From assembly GCA_028290305.1 (NCBI GenBank), contig JAQGKC010000242.1, positions 1 through 64,000 of the forward strand: a DNA stretch of 64,000 nt, in the 5' to 3' direction. Numbering within the stretch: position 1 is the first letter of the stretch; every line of letters begins with the position of its first letter. The notes under the pieces are model-generated. The model saw nothing but the letters and a program-made list of their open reading frames with translations, made no database searches and was not told the origin of the DNA. Shown in pieces: positions 50,255-59,295 of the stretch. The stretch is from Bradyrhizobium sp. GTDB lineage: Bacteria; Pseudomonadota; Alphaproteobacteria; Rhizobiales; Xanthobacteraceae. The position numbers and the translations under genes were made by a program.

Positions 50255-51781
50255 TCAGGACGGACGCATTTCTGTACGATCTGTCCCGGGAAGGTCTTGC
50301 AGAAAACGCGGATTGATTTCCAGGGACACGGTTTCGACTTTTGCGAGCATCGCCCTGTAAGCTTGTGTGACATCTTTGTCGGGATTTAGCTTCTGATCGA
50401 GTTCCTTTGCCATGGCTGCCCGCAACCGCTCGGCATCTTCGCACAGTCTGTTTTCGTCGATGGAAGCCATCCGCCCGTTGGTAACCAGAAGCTTGCCCTG
50501 AACCATGACGTGGCGCAGTGCTCTTCCTGTCTCGCCATAGACGAGCTGTCTAACCGCGCTGTTGAGCGGCCGCCATGATGGATCCGAAAGATCGATGAAG
50601 GCGAGATTGGCGCGAAACCCCGGCGCAACCCGGCCGACCGTGCCGGCAAGCCCGATGGCTGCCGCACCACCAAGCGTCGCAGCAGAAAAGGCTTCGGTTG
50701 CGGCCGACCGATCGTCGGCTCCGGCTTGCATCCCCCAGACCAACGCAAAGAGCTTCATGGCCTGGAAAATGCTCTGCGCGTCGCTTGCGCTGCTATTGTC
50801 GCATCCCAACCCGATGTTGACACCACGAGATCGATACCGATTTACCGGAGCTATGCCATTCATCAATTTCAGGTTGGTCACTGGGTTTGTGGCGAGCGAC
50901 ACGCCGGTGTCCGCCAAAACATCAATTTCAGACGGCGTGATCCAAACCCCATGGGCTACCGTAAGGCGTTCCGTCAACAGGCCGACCCGGCGCAGCCGCT
51001 GAACCATCGAACCGCCGTCGTGGGTCAGTGATCTCGCGAGGACGGCTTCGCTCCTTGTCTCATAGAGGTGGGTGAAGATTTTCATTTGCCGCTCTTGAGC
51101 CATGGCTGCGACGTGCTTCAACAAGGCGTCCGAGCAAATCTGAGGTTGGACGGGTCCCAGTTCCCATCGGAGCCGTTCCGCGGAGACCTCATCGAACAGG
51201 GATTCCAGCCTGCTCGTGACGGATTCCGGATCCACGTCGGATCCGAGCTTGAGCCGGGTTCCTCCTGAAAAGAGATCTGCCGCGAAAGGGATACCCGCGG
51301 CGCCCCCAAGATCGCTGAATTGCGGAGCGACCAAAGCCTCAATGCCGCTGTCGGCGTAGGCCGACGCCAGTGCTTCCGCGTGTTCGCGGTCGAAATCAAC
51401 GAGTGTTACCATGTCTTGTATGGTCGTCATGCCTCCGCGTAGACATTCGACGGCGTGAAGCTGGGTCCTCACCGAAATCTCTTCGGCGCGGCGACGCGAC
51501 CAATGGAACGGAAATGCGGTCAATCCCCACAGTTCAAGCGGCGTTTGTTCGAAGAGCCCGCGCAATAGAGTGTCGTGGGAATGGCAGTGCGCATTGATAA
51601 AGCCGGGGGTGATGAGCAGACCGGAAGCATCCATCGTTTCGTATGTCTGTCCGCGCAAAGTGGCTGTAGCGCCCATCGCGGAAATTTTGCCATCCTCTAT
51701 CAGAATATCCATGACGGGCGGGCGATGAAGCTCTCCCAAGGGATCAAGCACCCTCCCACCAGTGATGAGAAGCGATCGCAT
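50255..51781 (-). CDS. Zn-dependent amidohydrolase/deaminase (TrzA/MtaD-like)
   Basis: A 508-residue metal-dependent hydrolase of the cytosine-deaminase/atrazine-chlorohydrolase group. Visible ligands include HxH in FINAHCHSHDTL, His in KIFTHLYET, His in VAHGVWI and Asp in GLGCDNSSASDAQ. The N-terminal VLDPLGELHRPPVMDILIEDGKI and C-terminal beta-sandwich (ANLAFIDLSD) are normal. The group deaminates or dechlorinates N-heterocycles. It is the last gene of a tightly packed five-gene operon with a Rieske dioxygenase, so it may act on the oxygenase product or an aminated aromatic. Substrate unproven. Confidence 0.88.
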   Translation of the reverse strand: MRSLLITGGRVLDPLGELHRPPVMDILIEDGKISAMGATATLRGQTYETMDASGLLITPGFINAHCHSHDTLLRGLFEQTPLELWGLTAFPFHWSRRRAEEISVRTQLHAVECLRGGMTTIQDMVTLVDFDREHAEALASAYADSGIEALVAPQFSDLGGAAGIPFAADLFSGGTRLKLGSDVDPESVTSRLESLFDEVSAERLRWELGPVQPQICSDALLKHVAAMAQERQMKIFTHLYETRSEAVLARSLTHDGGSMVQRLRRVGLLTERLTVAHGVWITPSEIDVLADTGVSLATNPVTNLKLMNGIAPVNRYRSRGVNIGLGCDNSSASDAQSIFQAMKLFALVWGMQAGADDRSAATEAFSAATLGGAAAIGLAGTVGRVAPGFRANLAFIDLSDPSWRPLNSAVRQLVYGETGRALRHVMVQGKLLVTNGRMASIDENRLCEDAERLRAAMAKELDQKLNPDKDVTQAYRAMLAKVETVSLEINPRFLQDLPGTDRTEMRPS

Positions 51782-51784
51782 CCG

Positions 51785-52015
51785 CTAGGCCTGCGATTTT
51801 GGATTGGGATCCATATGCCGCGTGAGTTCTTCCTCGGTCGCCGTCGTGAGCCCCAGCAACATGAATGCATCGAGAGCCACGGAATTATCCGATGAAAGAT
51901 CTTCGATCCGCAGTCGTGGATCGTTACCACTGGTATCGATTGTGAGCCGCACTTGGGCGAACTCGTTTGAGAGTATCCACTCTCGCTCCGCCACAGATTT
52001 GACCGTACTCGCCAT
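51785..52015 (-). CDS. Small orphan protein, 76 aa, in the dioxygenase operon
   Basis: A 76-residue acidic protein with no cysteine, so it is not a ferredoxin. It has an N-terminal beta-rich half (WILSNEFAQVRLTIDT, RLRIEDLS) and a helical C-terminal half (SVALDAFMLLGLTTATEEEL). I do not recognise the family. It is packed between the dioxygenase beta subunit (8 nt) and the amidohydrolase (3 nt), a position that argues for a real, functionally linked gene such as an accessory or regulatory subunit. That role is inferred from context only. Confidence 0.65.
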   Translation of the reverse strand: MASTVKSVAEREWILSNEFAQVRLTIDTSGNDPRLRIEDLSSDNSVALDAFMLLGLTTATEEELTRHMDPNPKSQA

Positions 52016-52023
52016 GACGACCT

Positions 52024-52503
52024 CTAGATCAGGAAGGGCGTGCTCTCGAGAACCTCGCCGTTCCTCAAGAGATTGACCTTTTTACGCCGGATCCGCCAGT
52101 TGGCTTCACTGCGGTCGAGCGTGAACTCGCAACGCGCCGAATGGATCGTTTGGCGTTTCCGCGCCAATTCCACCAGCAGCATCATGCAACTTACCTCGAG
52201 GGTGTGATGTTCATCGTCCGATGGACCTAGTTCAACATTCGATATCAAGCGATGCACGCGGGACGCTGGATCCTGTGCATATGCGAATCCCGATCTTAGC
52301 CGCTTGATCCGCGTCGCCATCGCCGCCTTGTCATCATGGATGATCGAGACATGGCGGCTCGGGTCGATGTCGTCTCGGCCGGCGGGAACCCAGTAGAGCG
52401 CGTCTTCGGTGAAGAGGTCCATCCATTCCTCGAATTGTGCGGTATCGAGCAGCCGGGCCTCCCGGTAAAGAAAGCTCTCTACTTCGGATCTTTGAACGGT
52501 CAT
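52024..52503 (-). CDS. Aromatic-ring-hydroxylating dioxygenase beta subunit
   Basis: A 159-residue small subunit of the ring-hydroxylating dioxygenase family (NTF2-like cone fold). It begins VESFLYREARLLDTAQFEEWMDLFTEDALYWVP, a highly typical beta-subunit start, followed by DPSRHVSIIHDDKAAM and a C-terminal beta-sheet with the RRKKVNLLRNGEV phrase. It is structural and lacks cofactors. It lies three bases after the alpha gene, in the same operon. No ferredoxin or reductase gene is adjacent, so electrons must come from elsewhere. Confidence 0.93.
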   Translation of the reverse strand: MTVQRSEVESFLYREARLLDTAQFEEWMDLFTEDALYWVPAGRDDIDPSRHVSIIHDDKAAMATRIKRLRSGFAYAQDPASRVHRLISNVELGPSDDEHHTLEVSCMMLLVELARKRQTIHSARCEFTLDRSEANWRIRRKKVNLLRNGEVLESTPFLI

Positions 52504-52506
52504 GCC

Positions 52507-53679
52507 TCACTCCGCAGCCATAGCTGGCGATGTTGGACCCATCATCAGCCGTTTCCAATTTTGATACATGCCGCGGTGTTGAGTTTCGTCGGACATCGCG
52601 CCGGTCATGTAACCGTTCCGCATCTCCTCGCGATCGAGCCCGCGGGCAAAAACCACCCAATCTACCGCGCCACTTTGCAGCCCTTCCTGAGTTCTCTCGA
52701 AGATCTCGAGATCATCGGTGAAGAACGTACCGGCGGCTCCGAACTCAAATTCCTGATCGCGCATCCTGCGGAGGTTGACGTCTTCAGCAACATTCTGCAG
52801 GCGCACGGCATTCGTATAAACTTCCGTCCGATCGACTGCGATCGGCCTGACCGTGCGAATCTGGCTTCGCAACACGATCAGGTTCGGAAAAATAACCAGG
52901 TTGAACCCTCCGGACAGGCTCGCATCGACCGGCATCGGTCCCCAGTCGGTGTGATCCGTGACGCCGTGACCATCCATGGCGACGACGCTGCCGCGGCCTT
53001 GTCGATATATCTGCATCGCTTCAGGCGTGACGGCGCTGAGATGAAGCGCCCCGACGTGATACGGGTCAACGCCGTTCTCCAACTGATACTTCCAGTTGCC
53101 GTTGTATCCGCACTTTTGAGTGCCTTCGAACAGGTCAATCTTGCCGGTCGGAGAAACCGCGACATATGCGTCCAGGAATTTTGTGATTCCGCCCAGATGC
53201 TCTTCAAGAGAGGGTCCGTGTTCGCTCATGCATCCAAAGATAAAACCTTGATACTCGGCGACGCGAGGTACCTTGGTGAGCCCTAGCTCGGATTGATTGA
53301 ACGATTTTCCGTAGCCCTGCGGCATGGGCACGCCGATCAGATTCCCTGAATTATCATACGTCCATGAATGGTAAGGGCACCTGAAGTGCTTGCTGTTGCC
53401 GTACTCGTGCTGGCACACGATGGGGCCGCGGTGGCGGCAGCGATTGATCAGGGCAGTGACACTACCGTCCGCAAGCCTGGCGACGATAACGGGATGCTTG
53501 CCGATATAGGTGGTCTTGTAGTCGCCTTCCTCAGAAATCTCGCACGCATGTGCAAGAAACACCCAGGTCTTGTTGAAGATCAGATCCATTTCCATGTCGA
53601 ATATTTGGCGGTCGGTATAGATCGAGCGGTGCACTGAATCCTTTCGAATCAAAGCCTCGATGTCGCTATAGTCCAGCAT
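52507..53679 (-). CDS. Aromatic-ring-hydroxylating dioxygenase alpha subunit
   Basis: A 390-residue Rieske oxygenase. The Rieske site is complete (CRHRG and, 18 residues on, CPYH), as is the mononuclear iron site (ENGVDPYHVGALH). It dihydroxylates or demethylates an aromatic or related substrate with O2 and electrons from a missing reductase. It overlaps the PrpD-family gene upstream by one base (TAATG) and is tightly coupled to its beta subunit. Length is slightly short for the naphthalene-type alpha (about 450), closer to benzoate/anthranilate-type enzymes. Confidence 0.94.
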   Translation of the reverse strand: MLDYSDIEALIRKDSVHRSIYTDRQIFDMEMDLIFNKTWVFLAHACEISEEGDYKTTYIGKHPVIVARLADGSVTALINRCRHRGPIVCQHEYGNSKHFRCPYHSWTYDNSGNLIGVPMPQGYGKSFNQSELGLTKVPRVAEYQGFIFGCMSEHGPSLEEHLGGITKFLDAYVAVSPTGKIDLFEGTQKCGYNGNWKYQLENGVDPYHVGALHLSAVTPEAMQIYRQGRGSVVAMDGHGVTDHTDWGPMPVDASLSGGFNLVIFPNLIVLRSQIRTVRPIAVDRTEVYTNAVRLQNVAEDVNLRRMRDQEFEFGAAGTFFTDDLEIFERTQEGLQSGAVDWVVFARGLDREEMRNGYMTGAMSDETQHRGMYQNWKRLMMGPTSPAMAAE

Positions 53680-55142
53680 TATGCCGCTCCTTCTTCGTGT
53701 TTTTGTCCTTCGATCGCGGCGAACAACAACCGGATGTCGTCGAGAGCGTCGAGGTTCATGATCCTGTCGACGATGGACTCGATCTCTTCGTCAGGCCGCG
53801 GTCGCTCGGTGTATTGCGCGTTGGCTCGAAATTTGTGAATCACGTCGTTCGCCGAAAGCGGGCGCCTCGGGTGACCTTTCGGAACATCAATCCGCTGGTG
53901 AATCGTTCTGCCATCGACGAGGATGAAGTCCAAAATCCCGGGCTCTAATCCATCCGGCGCGGCGAGTGCGGGATCGACGAGATGATCTATACGATCCGCC
54001 ATCGCCAAAGCGGACGGTTGCGACCGCCCCGCGTATTGAAAATCACCAAGGGCAACCTCACCGTTTACGATGGCCTTGGCCACAATAAAAGGAATGCTGT
54101 TCATGGCCGCAGACGCACTGGAGGGCTGGCGGCGCATGTTTGCGGGTTCGCACATCACCTTTCCCCACGGACCAACGTGCAGACGAACACGTTGGATTTG
54201 ATCGACTTGAATTTTGTGTTCCTCGATCAATTTTAGGGAAGCTTCTGCGAACGCGTGGCTTACCAACGTGCCGGGCATCGCTTTGATGCAGCGATCAGCG
54301 GATACGAAATGCGATCCGAGATCTGAAACCAGCATCTCGTGATCGTATTCGCCGTTGTAATAGGCTTCGAAAAGACCAGCCGCGCCTGTCAGGGGCTCAC
54401 CCCTCGCCAGGACGCCATGGCTTGCCATCAAGGCGCTTTGGACACCGCCCTGATTGCTCAAACCCGCGTAAAGGCATTTGCCGAAACTGTCAGAGGCATG
54501 CACAACCATTTCTTCGGTGCCAGCCGCATGCATCAACGCCAACCCGAAGGCGCTTTGCATTTCCTCAAACGTGAGATCGAGCAAGTTTCCGCACGCTGCC
54601 GCCGCACTGAAGTATCCGAAGACTTGACTGGAGAGCATTGTGGGGAGACCTTCGCCAAAGAATGGCGCGATCGCAGCAGCCAAACGCGATTGAACTTCGC
54701 ACCCTAACGCGACTGCGGCGATGACGTTTTTCCCGTTCAATTTTGATGAAATTAATTGTGCTACGGCAAGAGAGGCCGGCACCACACACGCTGCCACGTG
54801 TATTTGGGGAAAGACGATGATATCGTCGTAGTCCAGGGCTCGCGCATGCGCCGCATTGGCTAGCGCGGCTTGAGGCGCGGGAATTCGTTTTCCCGAAGAC
54901 CAAATCGACGATCCACCGGATGCTCCGCCAGACATGGCATAGTCTAATATCTGCTTGCAGCCTTCTCCAATACCCGCGCCTGCCAGGGCAACGCCGATCG
55001 TGTCCAGGATCGACAGTTTTGTCTGGGTTATGAGCTCAGCCGGGAGGTGCTCAAAACGCAGCCTCGACGCAAAGCCGGCCAATTGCTCGGTGGCGGTCGG
55101 CTGAGCTTCAGGAGTTCGGAGACTCTGCAGCAACAATCTCAT
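53679..55142 (-). CDS. MmgE/PrpD-family protein
   Basis: A 487-residue protein of the 2-methylcitrate dehydratase/cis-aconitate decarboxylase family. Family blocks include LSILDTIGVALAGA, ALANAAHARALDYDD, ALGCEVQSRL and SHGVLARGEPLTGAAGLFEAYY. Members dehydrate or decarboxylate small tricarboxylic acids, and some act in aromatic-acid clusters. As first gene of the operon with the dioxygenase, it may process a ring-fission or side-chain acid. The ATG at 55142 has no strong ribosome site. The divergent VOC gene lies 252 nt away. Confidence 0.9.
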   Translation of the reverse strand: MRLLLQSLRTPEAQPTATEQLAGFASRLRFEHLPAELITQTKLSILDTIGVALAGAGIGEGCKQILDYAMSGGASGGSSIWSSGKRIPAPQAALANAAHARALDYDDIIVFPQIHVAACVVPASLAVAQLISSKLNGKNVIAAVALGCEVQSRLAAAIAPFFGEGLPTMLSSQVFGYFSAAAACGNLLDLTFEEMQSAFGLALMHAAGTEEMVVHASDSFGKCLYAGLSNQGGVQSALMASHGVLARGEPLTGAAGLFEAYYNGEYDHEMLVSDLGSHFVSADRCIKAMPGTLVSHAFAEASLKLIEEHKIQVDQIQRVRLHVGPWGKVMCEPANMRRQPSSASAAMNSIPFIVAKAIVNGEVALGDFQYAGRSQPSALAMADRIDHLVDPALAAPDGLEPGILDFILVDGRTIHQRIDVPKGHPRRPLSANDVIHKFRANAQYTERPRPDEEIESIVDRIMNLDALDDIRLLFAAIEGQKHEEGAA

Positions 55143-55394
55143 CTGCCCAGTTCGCGCGTTCGACGCTGCGGGCGGATGCCGATCAGCGCGCCATGATTAA
55201 GAACCGAAGCAATTTGTCCGGCAATTCGAATCGGTCGCCTGTTGCGTCAGATTTCCTGATCTGCACGAAATCGCGACAGGAGCGGTCTGCATCAGAAATC
55301 CTGAACTGCATCCGCGACGGTTTATATTTCAAAGACGATGTTTCGGGCCTATCGTCATGTCTCTTATAAATGGGGAAACGCAAGTGAGGACGAC

Positions 55395-55829
55395 ATGAGC
55401 CCGATTCCCGCCCGCTTCAATGGCATAGACCACGTGGTTGTTCGGGTAACCGATATCGGGAGAACGGTCGACTTCTATAAAAATGTACTTGGGCTTCACG
55501 TCGAACGTATATTCGACAGGATAGGTTTATATCAGGTGAGATGCGGCGTGAACCTGATCGACTTGGTCCAGATCAATCCAGGCGAGACACTGCCGGAACC
55601 CAAATCCAGGGGGATAGAACATTTGTGCCTAAGCATTCAGGCAGACCTCGACGAGTTGGTCGCAAGTCTCGAAAAGCTGAAGGCGCCGGTATTCATGGGG
55701 CCGATGGAAGTCTATGGCGCAAGGGGATTCGGTACGTCGGTCTATATCCGCGATCCCGATGGTTACGAGATCGAGCTCAAGGTCGGTTACGCGCGCAATG
55801 CGGTCCACTTTTCCCCCGGCAAGAGTTAA
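55395..55829 (+). CDS. VOC (glyoxalase/extradiol dioxygenase) superfamily protein
   Basis: A 144-residue single-domain protein with two beta-alpha-beta-beta-beta repeats. Likely metal ligands are His in GIDHVVVRVTD, His in IEHLCLSI and Glu in DPDGYEIELK. VOC members include glyoxalases, fosfomycin-type enzymes and extradiol dioxygenases; the length fits a small isomerase or dioxygenase-like enzyme. ATG 55395 has GAGGA upstream; the longer frame from 55338 lies in the promoter. It is followed by an alpha/beta-hydrolase gene after seven bases, forming a small operon. Confidence 0.9.
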   Translation: MSPIPARFNGIDHVVVRVTDIGRTVDFYKNVLGLHVERIFDRIGLYQVRCGVNLIDLVQINPGETLPEPKSRGIEHLCLSIQADLDELVASLEKLKAPVFMGPMEVYGARGFGTSVYIRDPDGYEIELKVGYARNAVHFSPGKS

Positions 55830-55836
55830 TCTCTCC

Positions 55837-56670
55837 GTGAGCGCCAAAGTCGACATGGTGAAGAATGGATCCCTGACATTGAACTGTGTGTTCTGGGGTC
55901 CGGAAGACGCACCGCCTGTTCTCCTGTTGCACGGGCTTCGCGCTTACGCACACTGGTTCGATGATTTCGCGGACGTCGCGAAGGACAGGTTCAGGCTGAT
56001 TGCGCTCGACCAGCGTGGTAGAGGTGCTTCGGGATGGGCTTCGGACGGTCGTTACGACACCGATAGCTATGTCGCAGACATCGATTGCGTAGCGAACGCG
56101 TTTCATCTTGACCGGTTCGCCATCGTGGGCCACTCGATGGGTGGGACGAATGCGACAAACTACGCCGCCGCTCATCCGGACCGGATTTCAGCACTTGTCA
56201 TCGTCGACAGCGCGCCAGAGCTGGACCCGGCGGGACTGGGTCGCATTCGCAGCGAACTGGCCGTCACTCCGAAAGGCTTTCCGGACCGCGCCACCGCCCG
56301 AAGCTTTCTCAGGACGATGCACATTCGCGCCTCCGATGCGAGCATCGAGACCCGCCTCGACTGGATGCTTATCGCGGACGGGCAGGGAGCCCTGACGTGG
56401 CGTATCGATCCCGCAATATTCGACCCGAAAATGACGCCGGACAGTCCGGAACGGTCCTGGAAGGCGCTGAGATCCGTAAAATGCCCCACGTTGGTTGTTC
56501 GCGGTTCATTATCTGACCTGGTCACGTCAGCCTGCGCAGACCGAATGGTCGACAAGCTTGCGTCAGGCTTCCGCGCCGAGGTGCCCAACGCGGCGCATAT
56601 GGTTTTGGAGGACAATCCCGAAGGTTTTAATGCGGTGGCATTGCCGTTCCTCGACCGCGTTCTCCTGTAG
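55837..56670 (+). CDS. Alpha/beta-hydrolase
   Basis: A 277-residue hydrolase. Motifs include the oxyanion LLLHGLRAYAHWF, DQRGRGASGWA, nucleophile elbow VGHSMGGTNAT, and the C-terminal His in NAAHMVLEDNP. Some relatives hydrolyse ring-fission products (meta-cleavage hydrolases) or esters and lactones; the identity is open. The start is GTG 55837, seven bases after the VOC stop; ATG 55855 is possible. Convergent with the GST gene. With the neighbouring oxygenases it may act on an opened ring. Confidence 0.9.
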   Translation: MSAKVDMVKNGSLTLNCVFWGPEDAPPVLLLHGLRAYAHWFDDFADVAKDRFRLIALDQRGRGASGWASDGRYDTDSYVADIDCVANAFHLDRFAIVGHSMGGTNATNYAAAHPDRISALVIVDSAPELDPAGLGRIRSELAVTPKGFPDRATARSFLRTMHIRASDASIETRLDWMLIADGQGALTWRIDPAIFDPKMTPDSPERSWKALRSVKCPTLVVRGSLSDLVTSACADRMVDKLASGFRAEVPNAAHMVLEDNPEGFNAVALPFLDRVLL

Positions 56671-56713
56671 GCGTAGAACTTCCAAATCAGCCCGGCACCA
56701 GCCCGGCTCCGTT

Positions 56714-57352
56714 TCAGACAACGCCCGCCAGGTTCGGCATGATGCCCGGCATCACTATAAATCCATTGAGACGCTTCACCCGGTCCAGCCATCGCCATAT
56801 GGCGGGATAGGCATCAAGGGAAATTTCTCCATCCGGTGCCAGAATGACGGGCGGGAAAACCGCGACATCTGCAATCGTCGGATGGTTGCCGACGAGCCAG
56901 AGGCGACCGAGCAATTCCCCTTCAGCCAGGTGATCTTCAACGATTGAAAGCGATTTGTGGGCATCTGCAATCTCCTCGGGAGAAATAATCCCGGCGCTGG
57001 TGATCGCATCCATTCGAATCTGCGAAATCCGATCAAGCTCCGCGCAGGAAAAGCCCAGCCACATCATCACCTGGGCGTGCATTGCCGCGTCGGCTGGAAG
57101 CCATTTTCGTTCGGGATCAAAACGCAGCGCGAGATAGGTCAGGATCGCGATCGGGTCTGATAAAATCAACCCGTCATCCTCAAGCACGGGAATGCGGCCA
57201 CGTGGATTGAGGCTCAGAAATCGCGCGGTCTGGTTCTCGCGTCCTGGATGGACGTTGATCTTCGCGGGTTCGAATTCACGCCCGAACAACGCAAGCATGA
57301 GGCGGACTTTGTAGCAATCTGCCGAGAGAATATAATCGTGCAGCTTGATCAT
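56714..57352 (-). CDS. Glutathione S-transferase family protein
   Basis: A 212-residue GST. The N-terminal thioredoxin-like domain (residues 1-78) has MIKLHDYILSADCYKVRLMLAL and the glutathione-binding NPRGRIPVLEDDGLILSDPIAILTYLA region with cis-Pro. The helical C-terminal domain follows. A Ser at about residue 10 is the likely catalytic residue, as in beta or theta-type classes. Such enzymes in degradative operons can isomerise maleyl compounds or open ether and halogen bonds. It is 34 nt downstream of the Rieske-less oxygenase gene, in the same operon. Confidence 0.9.
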   Translation of the reverse strand: MIKLHDYILSADCYKVRLMLALFGREFEPAKINVHPGRENQTARFLSLNPRGRIPVLEDDGLILSDPIAILTYLALRFDPERKWLPADAAMHAQVMMWLGFSCAELDRISQIRMDAITSAGIISPEEIADAHKSLSIVEDHLAEGELLGRLWLVGNHPTIADVAVFPPVILAPDGEISLDAYPAIWRWLDRVKRLNGFIVMPGIMPNLAGVV

Positions 57353-57386
57353 CTGGCTGATTTTCCGGAACGTTTGATCGCCGGGT

Positions 57387-58259
57387 TCAAGCTGTCGTCC
57401 GATCTACGCCGAATTCAAGGCCCGAGCGATCGAGCCACCTGCGATAGGCGATGGAGCTTGCGTCGGAGATCGTCGGGATTTCGCGGCGAGGATTAATGGG
57501 CAGTTTCTTTGGAACCTGATGGATCAGGATAGACCGGTCCTGCGCAAATATCTCATGGTAGAAGTGGAGGATGTGAGTTTGGCTATTGCGCTCATCGTAC
57601 ACCAGAGCGAACGAGTGAACCGTGCAGCGTTCCTCATCGTGAGGCTGGACGAATAGACCGATCAGATCCTTCTGCCCCTGACGAACAAGGCTGTCTTTGT
57701 AAATAATCGAGATGAATGGCGAGGGAATTCGGTAATCGTAGTAGACGGTACTGCTCAGTCCCGCCGCTGCAGACGCTTTTGGCTGAAGAAAACTGCAGCC
57801 GGTCGCCCAAAGCTCGGTGTTTTCCTCGCGAAATTCGACCGAATATCGCGGCACTTCAGCGGAGTCGTACCCTCCAAGCGTTCCGGTATGCACGAATGAA
57901 AAGTGCGCCAAATCAAAAAAGTTTTCTATGACGCGTTGTCCGGATGTCGGAACGCCGATCCGGCCGCGATGTATGAACTTCCGTTCGTCGCCTTCAAACT
58001 CCGGTATATTCACGATCCCCCGGACGGGCTCTCCGAGCGTTACCCAGAGAAAACCGTATTTTACCGACGTTTCGAGCGTCCGCTGCTGTTCGCCGTTTTC
58101 CGGCTGCGTGACGCACTGAAACGATCCCGACCAATCACGATGAACGGCAATATCCTGGCCCAACAGGCGTGTAACTTCCGTTTGCCCTTTTGCAATTTCG
58201 CCGACAAATGCCACCACGTACCAATCGGCCAAAGCTACGGCATCTTTCGTTAAGCTCAT
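57387..58259 (-). CDS. Oxygenase half with mononuclear-iron site but no Rieske cluster
   Basis: A 290-residue protein matching the catalytic part of VanA/phthalate-type Rieske oxygenases. The iron motif ENFFDLAHFSFVH (about residue 110-122) is intact. The Rieske domain framework is present (DWYVVAFVGEI, LLGQDIAVHRD, then YGFLWVTLGEP), but the metal-binding loops C-x-H and C-x-x-H are absent, apparently by an internal deletion. It therefore cannot bind a 2Fe-2S cluster itself. Its start overlaps the Rieske-only partner by four bases (ATGA). The pair probably function together, as NdmC and the extra-Rieske reductase NdmD do in caffeine degradation. Confidence 0.85.
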   Translation of the reverse strand: MSLTKDAVALADWYVVAFVGEIAKGQTEVTRLLGQDIAVHRDWSGSFQCVTQPENGEQQRTLETSVKYGFLWVTLGEPVRGIVNIPEFEGDERKFIHRGRIGVPTSGQRVIENFFDLAHFSFVHTGTLGGYDSAEVPRYSVEFREENTELWATGCSFLQPKASAAAGLSSTVYYDYRIPSPFISIIYKDSLVRQGQKDLIGLFVQPHDEERCTVHSFALVYDERNSQTHILHFYHEIFAQDRSILIHQVPKKLPINPRREIPTISDASSIAYRRWLDRSGLEFGVDRTTA

Positions 58260-59155
58260 GAGATGGCTCCCTTGACTTCATCGCCGAATGTCTGGTCGGG
58301 CGTAGCTTGCAGAAACTGTTCGTAAATGGATCGGAGATGCGGTTCGCGGGCAAGTTGCTCCGCCCCCATTCGGAAACGAACCAGAGCGCGATTCATCTCG
58401 ACCGGAGGCCCATCCGAAGAAAGGTGGATGACACATCTCCCCTCGGACGCCGGCTGGAAAAGCAACTGATATGCCAGGGCTGGCGAGCCGCCCCGGCTCA
58501 ATCGGCAAAACAACCTCCCCGGATAGGTCCACGAGGCCTCGAAATTCAGTCTGGAAGGCGTATCGATCCTCGCTTCGACAGACGCGGTCGCAGTCTGTCT
58601 GGTCCATTTCAGAACATCAGGGGGAAATAGAAAATTCTCGGTCGCTTCGGGATCCAGAGGGCACGCCAGCAGCGCGGCTATCGCCATATCGGTATCGATC
58701 GGCAGATGCAGGCTACGAACAGGCCGTAACGATTCGATCTTTTCTGGCCGGTCTGACGCAGGCTCGCCGAGGCAAACCCAAATATAGCCTTCCATTTCTA
58801 CCGAAGGATAGATGCGAGCGCGTGCCGCGCGCGAAGGCACGTTTCCGGGATGAGCCGGAATTTTCTGGCAATGGCCGTCCGAACCGAACGTCCAGCCGTG
58901 ATAGGCACAGATCAGGTTATCATTCTGCACAGCCCCATACGATAACCGCATACCTCGGTGCGGACAGCGGTCGCTCCAAGCGCCCACCACGCCGCTTTCG
59001 GAACGCCAGACCACGAGATGCTCGCCGTGCAGAATCAACGGCATATTCCGGCCACGCTTAAGATCCGACATTGCTGCAACCGGATACCAGGACCAGGGAT
59101 TTCGGGCGCCGAGCCCCGGGGTTGCTCGCTCTGATTGGGTCAATTGAAGCGTCAT
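58256..59155 (-). CDS. Rieske 2Fe-2S protein lacking the oxygenase iron site
   Basis: A 299-residue protein with a complete Rieske domain: WSWYPVAAMSDL start, CPHRG, then CAYHGW. The C-terminal part (about residues 130-299) has some oxygenase-like architecture, but I see no E/N-x-x-D-x-x-H-x4-H motif. It can therefore hold the 2Fe-2S cluster but probably no mononuclear iron. It is first in the operon with the complementary Rieske-less protein and a GST. The likely job is electron donor to the partner's iron site. No reductase gene is adjacent. Confidence 0.87.
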   Translation of the reverse strand: MTLQLTQSERATPGLGARNPWSWYPVAAMSDLKRGRNMPLILHGEHLVVWRSESGVVGAWSDRCPHRGMRLSYGAVQNDNLICAYHGWTFGSDGHCQKIPAHPGNVPSRAARARIYPSVEMEGYIWVCLGEPASDRPEKIESLRPVRSLHLPIDTDMAIAALLACPLDPEATENFLFPPDVLKWTRQTATASVEARIDTPSRLNFEASWTYPGRLFCRLSRGGSPALAYQLLFQPASEGRCVIHLSSDGPPVEMNRALVRFRMGAEQLAREPHLRSIYEQFLQATPDQTFGDEVKGAIS

Positions 59156-59295
59156 TTCTCGTCAAAAATGCTGGTCACTGTGAAAAGCGCGGTCCGCTAC
59201 AGTCGCCTTCGGCAACATAGGAGGATCGGCTCAAGCGAGGCAAATCGGGAATTGGCAGTCGTTGGATTAGTTTTTCTGAACGACGGCTGCAGGGA

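Noticed and set aside
49897..50316. 139-aa plus-strand frame opposite the HxlR start
   Set aside because: It is antisense to the HxlR N-terminus and crosses its operator; no known domain.
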